From positions 1 to 30,279 of the forward strand of contig NZ_WJFC01000165.1 in the NCBI RefSeq assembly GCF_009725235.1: a stretch of DNA of 30,279 nucleotides, read 5' to 3'. Positions 7,911-16,348 of the stretch are shown here, piece by piece. The stretch comes from Scytonema sp. UIC 10036. Its GTDB lineage: Bacteria > Cyanobacteriota > Cyanobacteriia > Cyanobacteriales > Nostocaceae. A model generated the notes under the pieces. That model did not search any database. It was given only the letters and a program-made list of their open reading frames with translations, and was not told the origin of the DNA. The position numbers were made by a program, and so were the translations under genes. How positions within the stretch are numbered: position 1 is the first letter of the stretch; the number at the start of each line of letters is the position of its first letter.

Positions 7911-7965
7911 TTTACCTTTTTAGACTTTTGCAAGAAGTCTAATCAACTCGCACCAGGAGAAAGCG

Positions 7966-8784
7966 ATGTCAGAGAAAGCTTTGGTTATCGATAATTTCCA
8001 GAAAGATGCAACTTTACCACTGATGCCGAATCCGGCTGTTTGGACAAGTTATGACTCGAGATGGAACAATATTCAGGCAGCACATTTTCGACAACCAGCT
8101 TGGGAACTACCTAAATTTTATAACCTCCAACATATCATCATCATTCCAATCGCGCCACATCATCACACAGTAAACGTAGAGTTTGTCTTGGAAAACCGTA
8201 TATTGGAAATGCAGTATCATCCGACCGATCCTTTAGATGGCTGCATTGAAGTCTTTCCAGCACACTTATGTTCCAAAATTTCCTGGGATAAAGATATTGA
8301 ACACACTCATTTCTATCTTGAGCCTGCGTTTGTTTCTCAAGTAGCCCATGAAGCGATCGATCCAGATCGTGTTGAGCTAGTGTTTGAACCGAAGAAAGTC
8401 GATTTTTTAGTCTACCAGATTTGTCTAGCACTTCAAGCAGATCTACAACAGGGAAGTGGAAACAGCTTCTATGCAGATTCGATGGCAACTGCACTATCAG
8501 CACATTTACTACAACACTACACAACCCGGAAACATACCCTGCAAGAATATGAAGATGGGATGCCCAAAGACAGATTACAACAAGCATTAGACTATATCAA
8601 TGAAAATTTAGATAAGGATTTATCATTGAAAGGAATTGCCAAGCAATTAAATATAAGCCAGTACTATTTCTGTCGTCTGTTCAAGCAGTCTACAGGTATA
8701 GCTCCTCATCAATACTTGATTCAACAGAGAGTAGAACGGGCAAAGCAGTTGTTGAAGCAAACCAAGCAAACAGTTACATGCTAA
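7966..8784 (+). CDS. AraC-family regulator truncated in its DNA-binding domain
   Basis: A 272-residue AraC-family transcription factor with a good ribosome binding site (caggagaaagcg before ATG). Residues 1-190 form the ligand/dimerisation half, with a His-rich patch (APHHHTVNVEF). The C-terminal part starts at DRLQQALDYINENLDKDLSL, with the first HTH at LKGIAKQLNISQYYFCRLFKQ and the linker helix APHQYLIQQRVERAKQLLKQ. AraC proteins continue with a second HTH of about 40 residues. Here the chain stops at QTVTC, right where that HTH should begin. DNA contact would rely on one HTH only, so the protein is probably inactive or altered. The following bases belong to a different gene family. Confidence 0.85.
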   Translation: MSEKALVIDNFQKDATLPLMPNPAVWTSYDSRWNNIQAAHFRQPAWELPKFYNLQHIIIIPIAPHHHTVNVEFVLENRILEMQYHPTDPLDGCIEVFPAHLCSKISWDKDIEHTHFYLEPAFVSQVAHEAIDPDRVELVFEPKKVDFLVYQICLALQADLQQGSGNSFYADSMATALSAHLLQHYTTRKHTLQEYEDGMPKDRLQQALDYINENLDKDLSLKGIAKQLNISQYYFCRLFKQSTGIAPHQYLIQQRVERAKQLLKQTKQTVTC

Positions 8785-8824
8785 ACCTTCTCCTGTTCAC
8801 AAGTATCCGCGTCCTTTTGATGAA

Positions 8825-10147
8825 GTGTTTGGGCGAGAGGCAGAAATCAAACAAAGTATTGTTGCACTAAAGTTGTTACAAACAGTAGAGTTATGCGGTT
8901 CAGCAGGTGTTGGTAAATCGGTTCTCTTGCGTTACCTTGCCCATCATCCAGAGGTCAATTCAGTACAGCACTTTCCTGATGGATTGGTATACTACAGACT
9001 TTATCCACAGCAATCTGTTGAAGATGTGCAACAGATGCTTTTTGAAGCGTTCTACGAAAGCGATCGCTCCTTTAAGCCCTCAGGTAATCGAATTCAGCAA
9101 GACTTACACAAAAAGAATGCTTTAGTCGTACTTGACAATGCCCAGTTGTCTCGTGAGGATTTTCCCGCTTTAGTTACGAGTTTTGCTGGTTTGAGCAGCT
9201 GGTTGATCGTGCCAATGTTTACTTCATCACCGCCTGTTGGTATTACATCAAGTCAAACAATTGTACCTACTTCTACTCCAACCCCAACACTAGACCCTTC
9301 CATTCCAAATTGCATTGCTGCTAACGTTCAACAGTACTTGAATATACGCTCTGAACCAAACGTAAGTGCTAGACCCGTTGGTCGGTTAACCTCTGGAGAG
9401 CAGACATCAACTACTGGAATGCGGTTAAGGGATTTTATAGAAATTAACAATCCTGTTAACGGTTGGGTTAACAAAAACTTTATACGACGATGTATTTCAA
9501 AGCTTGACCAAAAAGAAACACCGACACCTACTCCTACTCCCACCCCATCCAATGAATCTAACATTCCACGGGAAACATCAACACCTACTTCTACTCCTAC
9601 TTCATCCAATGAATCTAACATTCCACGGGAAATATCAACACCGACACCTACTCCTACCTCATCCAATACTCCTGACATTTCAAAGGAAACATCAACAACT
9701 ACTCCTAATCCATCCGATGAGTTATCCCCACTGCTGACATCTAAACAACTAGAGCAACCTCCACAGCCCAGAACAGAAGAAATTATAAGACCGTGGTCGT
9801 CCGAAGTAGTTAACGAAATGCGGTTAATTATTGAAAAAGTTCAAAAAACTGATGGAATATTGCGAATTTATATGAAAGCTGAAAATCAGACTAGTCAAGA
9901 CAAACAATTAGACCTTCATTTTAATAAATTTTATGTAAATGACAACTTAGGAAATGCGTATGAAGATGTAAGCTCTGTCTTTGGCGGTACTAACTGGCGT
10001 GGCATAGTTCCTGGTTCAGGAGTAGCTCGTGGTTACGTGGTTTTAACTCCTACTATCGATACGGGCGCATCGACTATTACAGTCAATTTTGGTGACTATC
10101 CTACTTTTAGCGGTGGCAAGCTTTCTGTAGTAGTACCAATAAAGTAA
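8825..10147 (+). CDS. Chimeric protein: STAND ATPase fragment + SH3b + Pro/Thr linker + Ig-like C-terminal domain
   Basis: The frame encodes at least 440 residues. GTG 8825 is a formal start; the frame stays open back to 8756 without an ATG, and the upstream codons (KPSPVHKYPRPFDEV) look like more of the same protein. Residues 1-115 are the beginning of a STAND-type P-loop domain: GREAEIKQS, Walker A GSAGVGKS (25-32), Walker B ALVVLDNA (99-106). Instead of the rest of the ATPase, a short hydrophobic stretch (about 120-132) follows. Then come a bacterial SH3 domain (about 155-215, YLNIRSEPN...VNGWVNKNFIRRC), 19-residue Pro/Thr-rich repeats (about 225-305) and a beta-rich, DUF4352-like C-terminal domain (about 330-440). 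SH3b and such linkers normally lie outside the cytoplasm, whereas a STAND ATPase lies inside. I infer a gene fusion, possibly not functional as a whole. Confidence 0.7.
   Translation: MFGREAEIKQSIVALKLLQTVELCGSAGVGKSVLLRYLAHHPEVNSVQHFPDGLVYYRLYPQQSVEDVQQMLFEAFYESDRSFKPSGNRIQQDLHKKNALVVLDNAQLSREDFPALVTSFAGLSSWLIVPMFTSSPPVGITSSQTIVPTSTPTPTLDPSIPNCIAANVQQYLNIRSEPNVSARPVGRLTSGEQTSTTGMRLRDFIEINNPVNGWVNKNFIRRCISKLDQKETPTPTPTPTPSNESNIPRETSTPTSTPTSSNESNIPREISTPTPTPTSSNTPDISKETSTTTPNPSDELSPLLTSKQLEQPPQPRTEEIIRPWSSEVVNEMRLIIEKVQKTDGILRIYMKAENQTSQDKQLDLHFNKFYVNDNLGNAYEDVSSVFGGTNWRGIVPGSGVARGYVVLTPTIDTGASTITVNFGDYPTFSGGKLSVVVPIK
9520..9700. repeat. 57-bp coding tandem repeat (Pro/Thr linker)
   Basis: Three units of about 57 bp encode PTPTPTPTPSNESNIPRE, TSTPTSTPTSSNESNIPRE and ISTPTPTPTSSNTPDISKE. 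The tract catccaatgaatctaacatt recurs exactly in the first two. Such repeats can change in number by slippage and would lengthen or shorten the linker. Confidence 0.8.
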
Positions 10148-10235
10148 GTAATAATTTTGCCATTTTACAAATATATTTCTCACCAAATATTTAGTGTGTC
10201 TCATCAACTAGAATCAACAGTTGTAAAGAGGAATT

Positions 10236-10619
10236 ATGAGCGAACAACAAAGACAAGGTAGCCAATATTACTTTAAATACAATGGGAACAATTCTGGCTC
10301 GATTATTCAGGGGGAAGGGAACTATCAAGAAACCAATACATATGCTAGTGAAAAGAAAAATCTTAATCAAGCCGCTCAAGAAATTCAGGGACTACTAGAA
10401 CAGCTGGACAACTCTTACCTAACCAATACTTATTTTGAAAAAGTGAAAGTGGCTGAAGAAGCTATAAAGCGAATTGAAAGTAACCCAAAACTATATCAAA
10501 GAGTACTTAGTGCCTTAAAAACAGGTGGTGCTCAAGCTTTTGAACAATTTCTCAATCATCCTGCAGCCAGTTTTGTGATTGGTGCTTTAGAGGATTGGCA
10601 GAAAAGCAAAGGCACTTAA
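10236..10619 (+). CDS. Small hydrophilic cyanobacterial protein, function unknown
   Basis: A 127-residue protein with no signal peptide. The N terminus is rich in Gln, Asn, Gly and Tyr (QGSQYYFKYNGNNSGSIIQGEGNY). It is followed by helices beginning AAQEIQGLLEQL and ending in an Ala-rich FLNHPAASFVIGALEDWQ segment. I recall similar small proteins in cyanobacteria near STAND or caspase-like genes, but cannot name the family. A gaggaa ribosome binding site precedes ATG 10236. It lies 88 bp after the chimeric gene in the same direction, so it may be cotranscribed and could have been a partner of the original STAND gene. Confidence 0.65.
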   Translation: MSEQQRQGSQYYFKYNGNNSGSIIQGEGNYQETNTYASEKKNLNQAAQEIQGLLEQLDNSYLTNTYFEKVKVAEEAIKRIESNPKLYQRVLSALKTGGAQAFEQFLNHPAASFVIGALEDWQKSKGT

Positions 10620-11142
10620 GCGTTGTTGAAATATCGTCACCGTTCATCAACTATTGACTAGTGGTAGCGGTATGAGTTTCTTTAGAACCAACTTAGTCTC
10701 AATTTTGCTCCTCGACTAGCACCTTTGTGCTGCATCACTATAAGTAAATTTAGATTTGCCGATAGTCGTTACTCAATCTTAATGTACTAAATTAGATGAC
10801 ATCTTAGCTTCTCTCAGGTAATAAGCATAACCTATGAAGTAATAATGTCAGCTTCCTTCTGCAGTAAATATACACTTGCTCTTTGTAATTTTAAGTAGTC
10901 GCGAGCAGAAACCAGGGTAGCAAAACGTCTGCAAAGAATTACGAAATAACTGTAATACTAGCAGTTGTGCAATCTCAACTGTTAAAAAGCTTAAAAGATA
11001 ATGGAGTTGTTGGTTGTGAGAGTTGAAACGCCATCACTTCAAAACAATAACGACTAAGTAAATTACATTGGTTTAGATCTTGGACATCAGTTAACCAAAA
11101 TTGTTATTGCATACAGTAGAAAATTCAGGAGACAAAATAGTA
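10620..11142. other. Long A/T-rich spacer before the RTX gene
   Basis: About 520 bp with no convincing gene, tRNA or repeat on either strand. The start of the RTX gene has a caggaga ribosome binding site at 11127-11133. The spacer presumably holds the promoter of the RTX gene, but I see no clear -35/-10 pair. Confidence 0.5.
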
Positions 11143-14100
11143 ATGCTAAATACCATAATTCTCGCTAAGAACTCTATAAAAGTGGATGATTTAGAGCAAG
11201 CATTGGATACACTACAAAAATTTGCTTTAGTTCCAGATTTCATTGATAATATCGCACTTGCATTTGGTAATGAAATAGACTTAAGTATTCTAGAATATTT
11301 AAGACAACAATGGGCATCTGGTTATTTTGAGCAACTTCCTAAAATTGAGATTCGCCCTGCAGCAGAGATTAACCAGGCATATGGTGCTTTTTCAAGTACC
11401 ACAAACACTATCTATCTCTCTCAAGAGTATGTTAACCAGAATGCTAGCAATCCTGGAATGATCGCCAATGTCCTATTGGAGGAAATTGGACATTTTATTG
11501 ATTCGCAAATCAATTTAATAGATGCGCCTGGAGATGAAGGAGAAATTTTTGCAGCATTGGTTCAAGGAAAACCACTTGAATCTCAACATTTGCAACAACT
11601 AAAAACACAAGATGATTCAATCGTTATTAATATTGATGGTCATTTATTTGTAGCAGAAGCAGCTACAAATCCACCAGAAATTAATTTAGGTTTGTTGGCA
11701 GGATCAATTAAACCATTACTTGATAGCATTAAGTCTACTATTCAAACACAGTCTGTTAATAATTTACCACTCTTAGGTGACTTAAATTTACGACACTATG
11801 TTAATGATTTAATCACTGAAGTTGTTGAGCAAAGAATAAAAAATGAACTAGATCTGGTTCAAAATAAAACAGTTCAATCTATTAAAGAAGCTCTTTTTAA
11901 GGCTTTAGGTCCAACTAATAAGGGTGGATTAGGACTACTTCAAGATTTAAGTGGTGATGGAGTTATTAGATTGAACGAGGGTGGACAACCTGAAAATCAA
12001 AGTGATATTCGGGCTATAGAAGATACTAATAGCATTAGCTTCTTACTTAAAATTGGTAAAGATTTTAGCTTACCACTCAATATGCCAAGATTGGGTCTTT
12101 CCTTGAAGGGAGACATTACTCCAAACTTGAATGTCAGTGTAACAATTGGATTTGGTGTAGACACTGATGCTTTCTTCATAGATACAAAAAATCCGGGTGA
12201 ACTTACAGCTACAATTAAGAACCCATTTGTTAACCAAAACAATCAACCTCTCAATTTCACTGGTAACTTAGGATTACTGCAAATAAAGGCTACAGATAAT
12301 GGTAGTAATTTATCTGCCAATTTCTCCGCTGATATTACAAGTAATCAAGCAGATGCAAATGGACGGGTAAGGACATCAAATACTACTAGCCTGACAGTTG
12401 CTCCTGACTCAACATTGAAAGCTAATGCTGACCTTAAATTGAAGCTGAATACCGAGCTTCTCAATGGTGTCTTGCCATCAATCAGTTCTGAGTTTAACGT
12501 TTTAGGTTGGACTTCTGATTCTTTTAGTGAAGCTCCTACCATTGCTTTCAATAAAGTAGCATTAGACCCTGGTTCATTTGTTAACAAATTTCTTGCCCCA
12601 ATCTTAGACAAAATTGACACTGTTAGTTCTCCATTTAAACCCTTAGTCAAGGCACTAGATACACGTTTACCACTTATCAATAATAACTTGATTGAGCTTG
12701 CCCAATTTCTAGATCAAAATGCGGTGTCACCTGGAACTAGGCAATTCATTAAACAGTTGTCTAAGATTCAGGAACTTGCTGAGGCTGTCAAAAAAGAAGA
12801 TGGAAGCGGTATTCAATTTGCCTTAGGAGATTTTGTCATTGTTGGTGGTGATGTCCGCAATACACCTATCAATACATTATCGGCAGAAAATACAATCATC
12901 AAACCTCAATCGGTAGAACTAGTACCATTATCAAGCAGTCCTGCAACTAGCAATAACTTTATCCAACAACTCAGAACTATTGGGTTCGGTTTACCAATTT
13001 TGGATGATGGTAAAAATACAGTTAATTTACTCTTAGGTAAGCAAGATAATGTATCTCTTGTTACCTACAATACACCGGATTTCCAATTTAGAATTACTGA
13101 TGTGCAGTTTGGCACAATTCCAGTTCTTGGACCCTTTGGAATTGCATTTGGAGCTTCACTCAGAGCTAAGGCTGGTGTTCAATTTGGCTTTGATACTGAA
13201 GGGCTATTAAAATTTGCTAAGGGATCAGACGAACAACGAGGCACTAATGATGATTTTACAAAACCTGAAGATATTTTCGATGGATTTTATGCAAGTAAAC
13301 CTGATGGAGGTAATAACCTCTTAATAAATGGTGAACTAAACGCAAAGGCTGTTGCAGAAGCTGGTATTGTTCAGTTTGGAGTTGGGGGAGGGTTGAATGC
13401 TGGAGTTAACTTTGACTTAAAGGGAGAAAATGGAAAAGTCAGAGCCAGCACAATTAGTAGTACTTCTCCATTATGCTTATTCGAGCCGAACGGTAGTTTA
13501 TCTCTGGTAGTTTTTGGTTCTATTAAAGTTAGACTAGGTTTCTTTTCTGTTACTAAACGTCTTGACTTTGCCAGAGTTAAGCTGATGGACTTCTCTAAAG
13601 GTTGTTCAGCTTCTGAAAATGAGATTTACAACGCACCTTTTGATCCAGTACAACAGTCTGAAAAGCTTGCAGCACAGGGATTGTTAATTCGCAGAGCAAC
13701 ATCAAGTGAGGATAATATCCGTATCCGTGTCATCGATACAGGTGGAGAGAAAAAGGAAGGAGAAATTATCAGCCCCGAAGACATGACCTTATTTGGCTTA
13801 GATCCAGATCAACCTGAAAATAAGAAACAATACTCCAAAGTGAGTCATGTTGTGATTTACGGTGGTCAAAACAAGGACACGATTACTCTTGAGAGCATTA
13901 ACGTTTCATCTGAACTCTACGGAGAAGACGGTGATGATGAACTCACTGGAGGAAATGGTGATGACTTTTTGGTTGGGGGACAAGGTGCCGATAGTCTCAA
14001 TGGAGGCGGAGGAGTCAATAATACAGCAAGCTATGCAGATACTAAAGCAGGAGTTGACGGTAAAACAGGAGTTAGAATCGATTTGCTAAATCCTAGTAGC

Positions 14101-16179
14101 AATACAAGTGACGCAAAAGGAGACACACTAGAAAATATCCAGCAAATAGAGGGGTCAAGATATGACGATACAATAATTGGCAACATTAATATTGTTGTTT
14201 TAGATGGTGGTCTGGGAAATGACACCTTAATTGGTGGCAACAACGACAATAATTTACTGGGTGGGCGCGGAGCCGATACAATGGACGGACAAGCTGGACA
14301 TGATTCAGTTTCATACTTCAGTTCAGACGCTCCAGTCTATGTCAATCAGAGAAATAAAGTAGTATCTTTTACTAACGTAAATACTGGGAATTTTATTTAT
14401 TTAGCGGCAAATCGAGCTTATGGTGGTGAGGCTGAAGGTGATATCCTGCTCAATATTGAGAAACTACAAGGCTCATACTACGATGACATTTTGGTAGGAA
14501 GTGATACTAGCTTTGGTGACAAGCCTAACGAATTAGATAGTTTGGACGGTAACGATATTGTTCTGGCTGGAGCTGCTCCAGAGATTTTGGACGGTGGCGA
14601 GGATACTGACTGGATTTCTTATTGGAATTCAGATGCCGGAGTCAAAGTTGATTTGCAACCGGGAGTAAAAGGTATTGGTGGATATGCTCAGGGCGATTCA
14701 TTTAAACATCGTCAAGTAATACCATATAACAATATTAAGTCAAAAATGGATTTAAAAGAAGTTCCCCCTCCAAACATTATCATTCCAGAACCAAAACAAG
14801 AAGAAAGTTCTTTTGAAAACTTAGAGGGTTCATTCTACAAAGACATTTTGAGCGGCGACCTCCAAAACAACATCATTCGTGGTCTAGATGGTGATGATAA
14901 TCTTTTAGGTGAAGAAGGAGACGATACACTCATAGGCGGTGCGGGAGGAGATGACTTGAATGGCGGAATAAACAATAGTACACTACGGGCAGACTTGACC
15001 ATAGAGCTAGTGCAAGCTGGAAATTTAGGCGGAGGTGATACTGCCAGTTATCAGGACTCAAGTAACTTTGTTATTGTCAACTTGTTTCAGGGTATAGGTT
15101 CTAATGGGGATGCAGAAGGCGATACGTTTACATCCTTGATACCAGAAAGATCTACAATTGAAAATCTCATTGGCTCGAAATATGGAGATAGATTGACTGG
15201 CGATGCTCAAAACAATGACATCAACCCAGGTTTGAGTAGTGGCAAAACAGATTTTGTTGATGGTAGTTTTGGTACAGACAGCCTTACTTTAGACTATTCT
15301 GCTAATGATTACGGGAAAGGAATTACTGGAGGATTCCAAAATATTGTCAATGGTTCTGGTTTGATCTCTAGAAATACTAAGAATGGCAGTACTCAAGATG
15401 CTGTTGAATTTGTCAATATAGAACGCCTTTTTATTGTTGGAACAATTCAAAATGACACAATTATTGGTGGTTCAGGCAGCGATGTTCTGCTACTAGGTGC
15501 TGGCGATGATTCTATTACTGGTGGCGACGGAGATGACTTGCTTGATGGAAGTGATGGTAATGACATACTGATTGGTGGTTTTGGTAAAGATCAACTTATG
15601 GGTGGTGACGGTGATGATGTTCTAATTGGAACCAATAATGCTGGCTCTTCAGAAAAAGTGACTAACAATGTAAGAGTCATGCAGCAGAGCCTTCCAATTC
15701 CGCAAAGCGAAAATATACTATCTATACCTAGTGGAAATGGACTAGCACCAGTGTCTCAACGGTCTTTACCGATCCAAATATCATATAACCTGCCAGAGAA
15801 CAGAGATACACTAACTGGAGGTGCTGGAGCAGATAAATTTATCCTTGGAGATCAAAATAGTTCTTTCTATACTAATAATAACGAACACTATGTTTTGATT
15901 AAGGACTTCAATCAAGATGAGGGGGATATCATCCAACTCTATGGTCAGAACAATCGATTTAATAACGACTATTACTTGTTGCCAAATCAACCTCCTACCG
16001 ATTCTGCTGATGTTCCAATTGCTGGTTTTCCTGAGGGTGTATTTCTATATAGTGGAACTACAAAAACACGCAATCAGGATGATTTGATAGCTATCATCCA
16101 AGGAAATATCAACCTTACTCTTACAGGCACAGAAAAGTATTTTAGCTTCGTTGGCCCCCCCCCTGTAATTCTGAGATAA
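11143..16179 (+). CDS. Large RTX calcium-binding protein with degenerate HExxH-like N-terminal domain
   Basis: A 1678-residue protein, probably exported by a type I system: no N-terminal signal peptide, C-terminal RTX repeats. I chose ATG 11143 over TTG 11101 for its aggag site. Residues 1-180 match an N-terminal domain I know from cyanobacterial RTX proteins, with VLLEEIGHFID at 110-120; the position of the first His of an HExxH zinc motif is Glu (EEIGH, 113-117). Residues 180-900 are a long, mostly beta, Asn/Thr-rich region with few charged repeats and only two Cys pairs. GGxGxDxLxGG nonapeptides lie near residues 924-960, 1025-1060, 1245-1280 and most densely at 1440-1495. The C-terminal DTLTGGAGADKFILG...IKDFNQDEGDIIQLYG block is typical of the family. 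It is likely a cell-surface or released adhesin or scaffold; enzymatic activity is doubtful. Confidence 0.85.
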   Translation: MLNTIILAKNSIKVDDLEQALDTLQKFALVPDFIDNIALAFGNEIDLSILEYLRQQWASGYFEQLPKIEIRPAAEINQAYGAFSSTTNTIYLSQEYVNQNASNPGMIANVLLEEIGHFIDSQINLIDAPGDEGEIFAALVQGKPLESQHLQQLKTQDDSIVINIDGHLFVAEAATNPPEINLGLLAGSIKPLLDSIKSTIQTQSVNNLPLLGDLNLRHYVNDLITEVVEQRIKNELDLVQNKTVQSIKEALFKALGPTNKGGLGLLQDLSGDGVIRLNEGGQPENQSDIRAIEDTNSISFLLKIGKDFSLPLNMPRLGLSLKGDITPNLNVSVTIGFGVDTDAFFIDTKNPGELTATIKNPFVNQNNQPLNFTGNLGLLQIKATDNGSNLSANFSADITSNQADANGRVRTSNTTSLTVAPDSTLKANADLKLKLNTELLNGVLPSISSEFNVLGWTSDSFSEAPTIAFNKVALDPGSFVNKFLAPILDKIDTVSSPFKPLVKALDTRLPLINNNLIELAQFLDQNAVSPGTRQFIKQLSKIQELAEAVKKEDGSGIQFALGDFVIVGGDVRNTPINTLSAENTIIKPQSVELVPLSSSPATSNNFIQQLRTIGFGLPILDDGKNTVNLLLGKQDNVSLVTYNTPDFQFRITDVQFGTIPVLGPFGIAFGASLRAKAGVQFGFDTEGLLKFAKGSDEQRGTNDDFTKPEDIFDGFYASKPDGGNNLLINGELNAKAVAEAGIVQFGVGGGLNAGVNFDLKGENGKVRASTISSTSPLCLFEPNGSLSLVVFGSIKVRLGFFSVTKRLDFARVKLMDFSKGCSASENEIYNAPFDPVQQSEKLAAQGLLIRRATSSEDNIRIRVIDTGGEKKEGEIISPEDMTLFGLDPDQPENKKQYSKVSHVVIYGGQNKDTITLESINVSSELYGEDGDDELTGGNGDDFLVGGQGADSLNGGGGVNNTASYADTKAGVDGKTGVRIDLLNPSSNTSDAKGDTLENIQQIEGSRYDDTIIGNINIVVLDGGLGNDTLIGGNNDNNLLGGRGADTMDGQAGHDSVSYFSSDAPVYVNQRNKVVSFTNVNTGNFIYLAANRAYGGEAEGDILLNIEKLQGSYYDDILVGSDTSFGDKPNELDSLDGNDIVLAGAAPEILDGGEDTDWISYWNSDAGVKVDLQPGVKGIGGYAQGDSFKHRQVIPYNNIKSKMDLKEVPPPNIIIPEPKQEESSFENLEGSFYKDILSGDLQNNIIRGLDGDDNLLGEEGDDTLIGGAGGDDLNGGINNSTLRADLTIELVQAGNLGGGDTASYQDSSNFVIVNLFQGIGSNGDAEGDTFTSLIPERSTIENLIGSKYGDRLTGDAQNNDINPGLSSGKTDFVDGSFGTDSLTLDYSANDYGKGITGGFQNIVNGSGLISRNTKNGSTQDAVEFVNIERLFIVGTIQNDTIIGGSGSDVLLLGAGDDSITGGDGDDLLDGSDGNDILIGGFGKDQLMGGDGDDVLIGTNNAGSSEKVTNNVRVMQQSLPIPQSENILSIPSGNGLAPVSQRSLPIQISYNLPENRDTLTGGAGADKFILGDQNSSFYTNNNEHYVLIKDFNQDEGDIIQLYGQNNRFNNDYYLLPNQPPTDSADVPIAGFPEGVFLYSGTTKTRNQDDLIAIIQGNINLTLTGTEKYFSFVGPPPVILR

Positions 16180-16348
16180 CAGGAATAATGCGAAAGTGCA
16201 AAAAACCAGGATTTTGAACAAAAATTAATCAGATGAAGGACTTGCTCAGTTCGAAAACTCCGCTTGTGAATCAGTCTAAAGAATTTTACCTCAACTGAAT
16301 AGTGTTCCAATTATAGCTAAAAATAACACTCCAACGTCACAAAACTTT

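Noticed and set aside
9328..9678. 116-codon minus-strand frame with VGVGV repeats
   Set aside because: It is the antisense of the Pro/Thr repeat in the chimeric gene; the repeat keeps several frames open.
10620..11142. tRNA or small RNA in the long spacer
   Set aside because: I could not find a cloverleaf, a T-loop consensus or a stable hairpin with a T-run.
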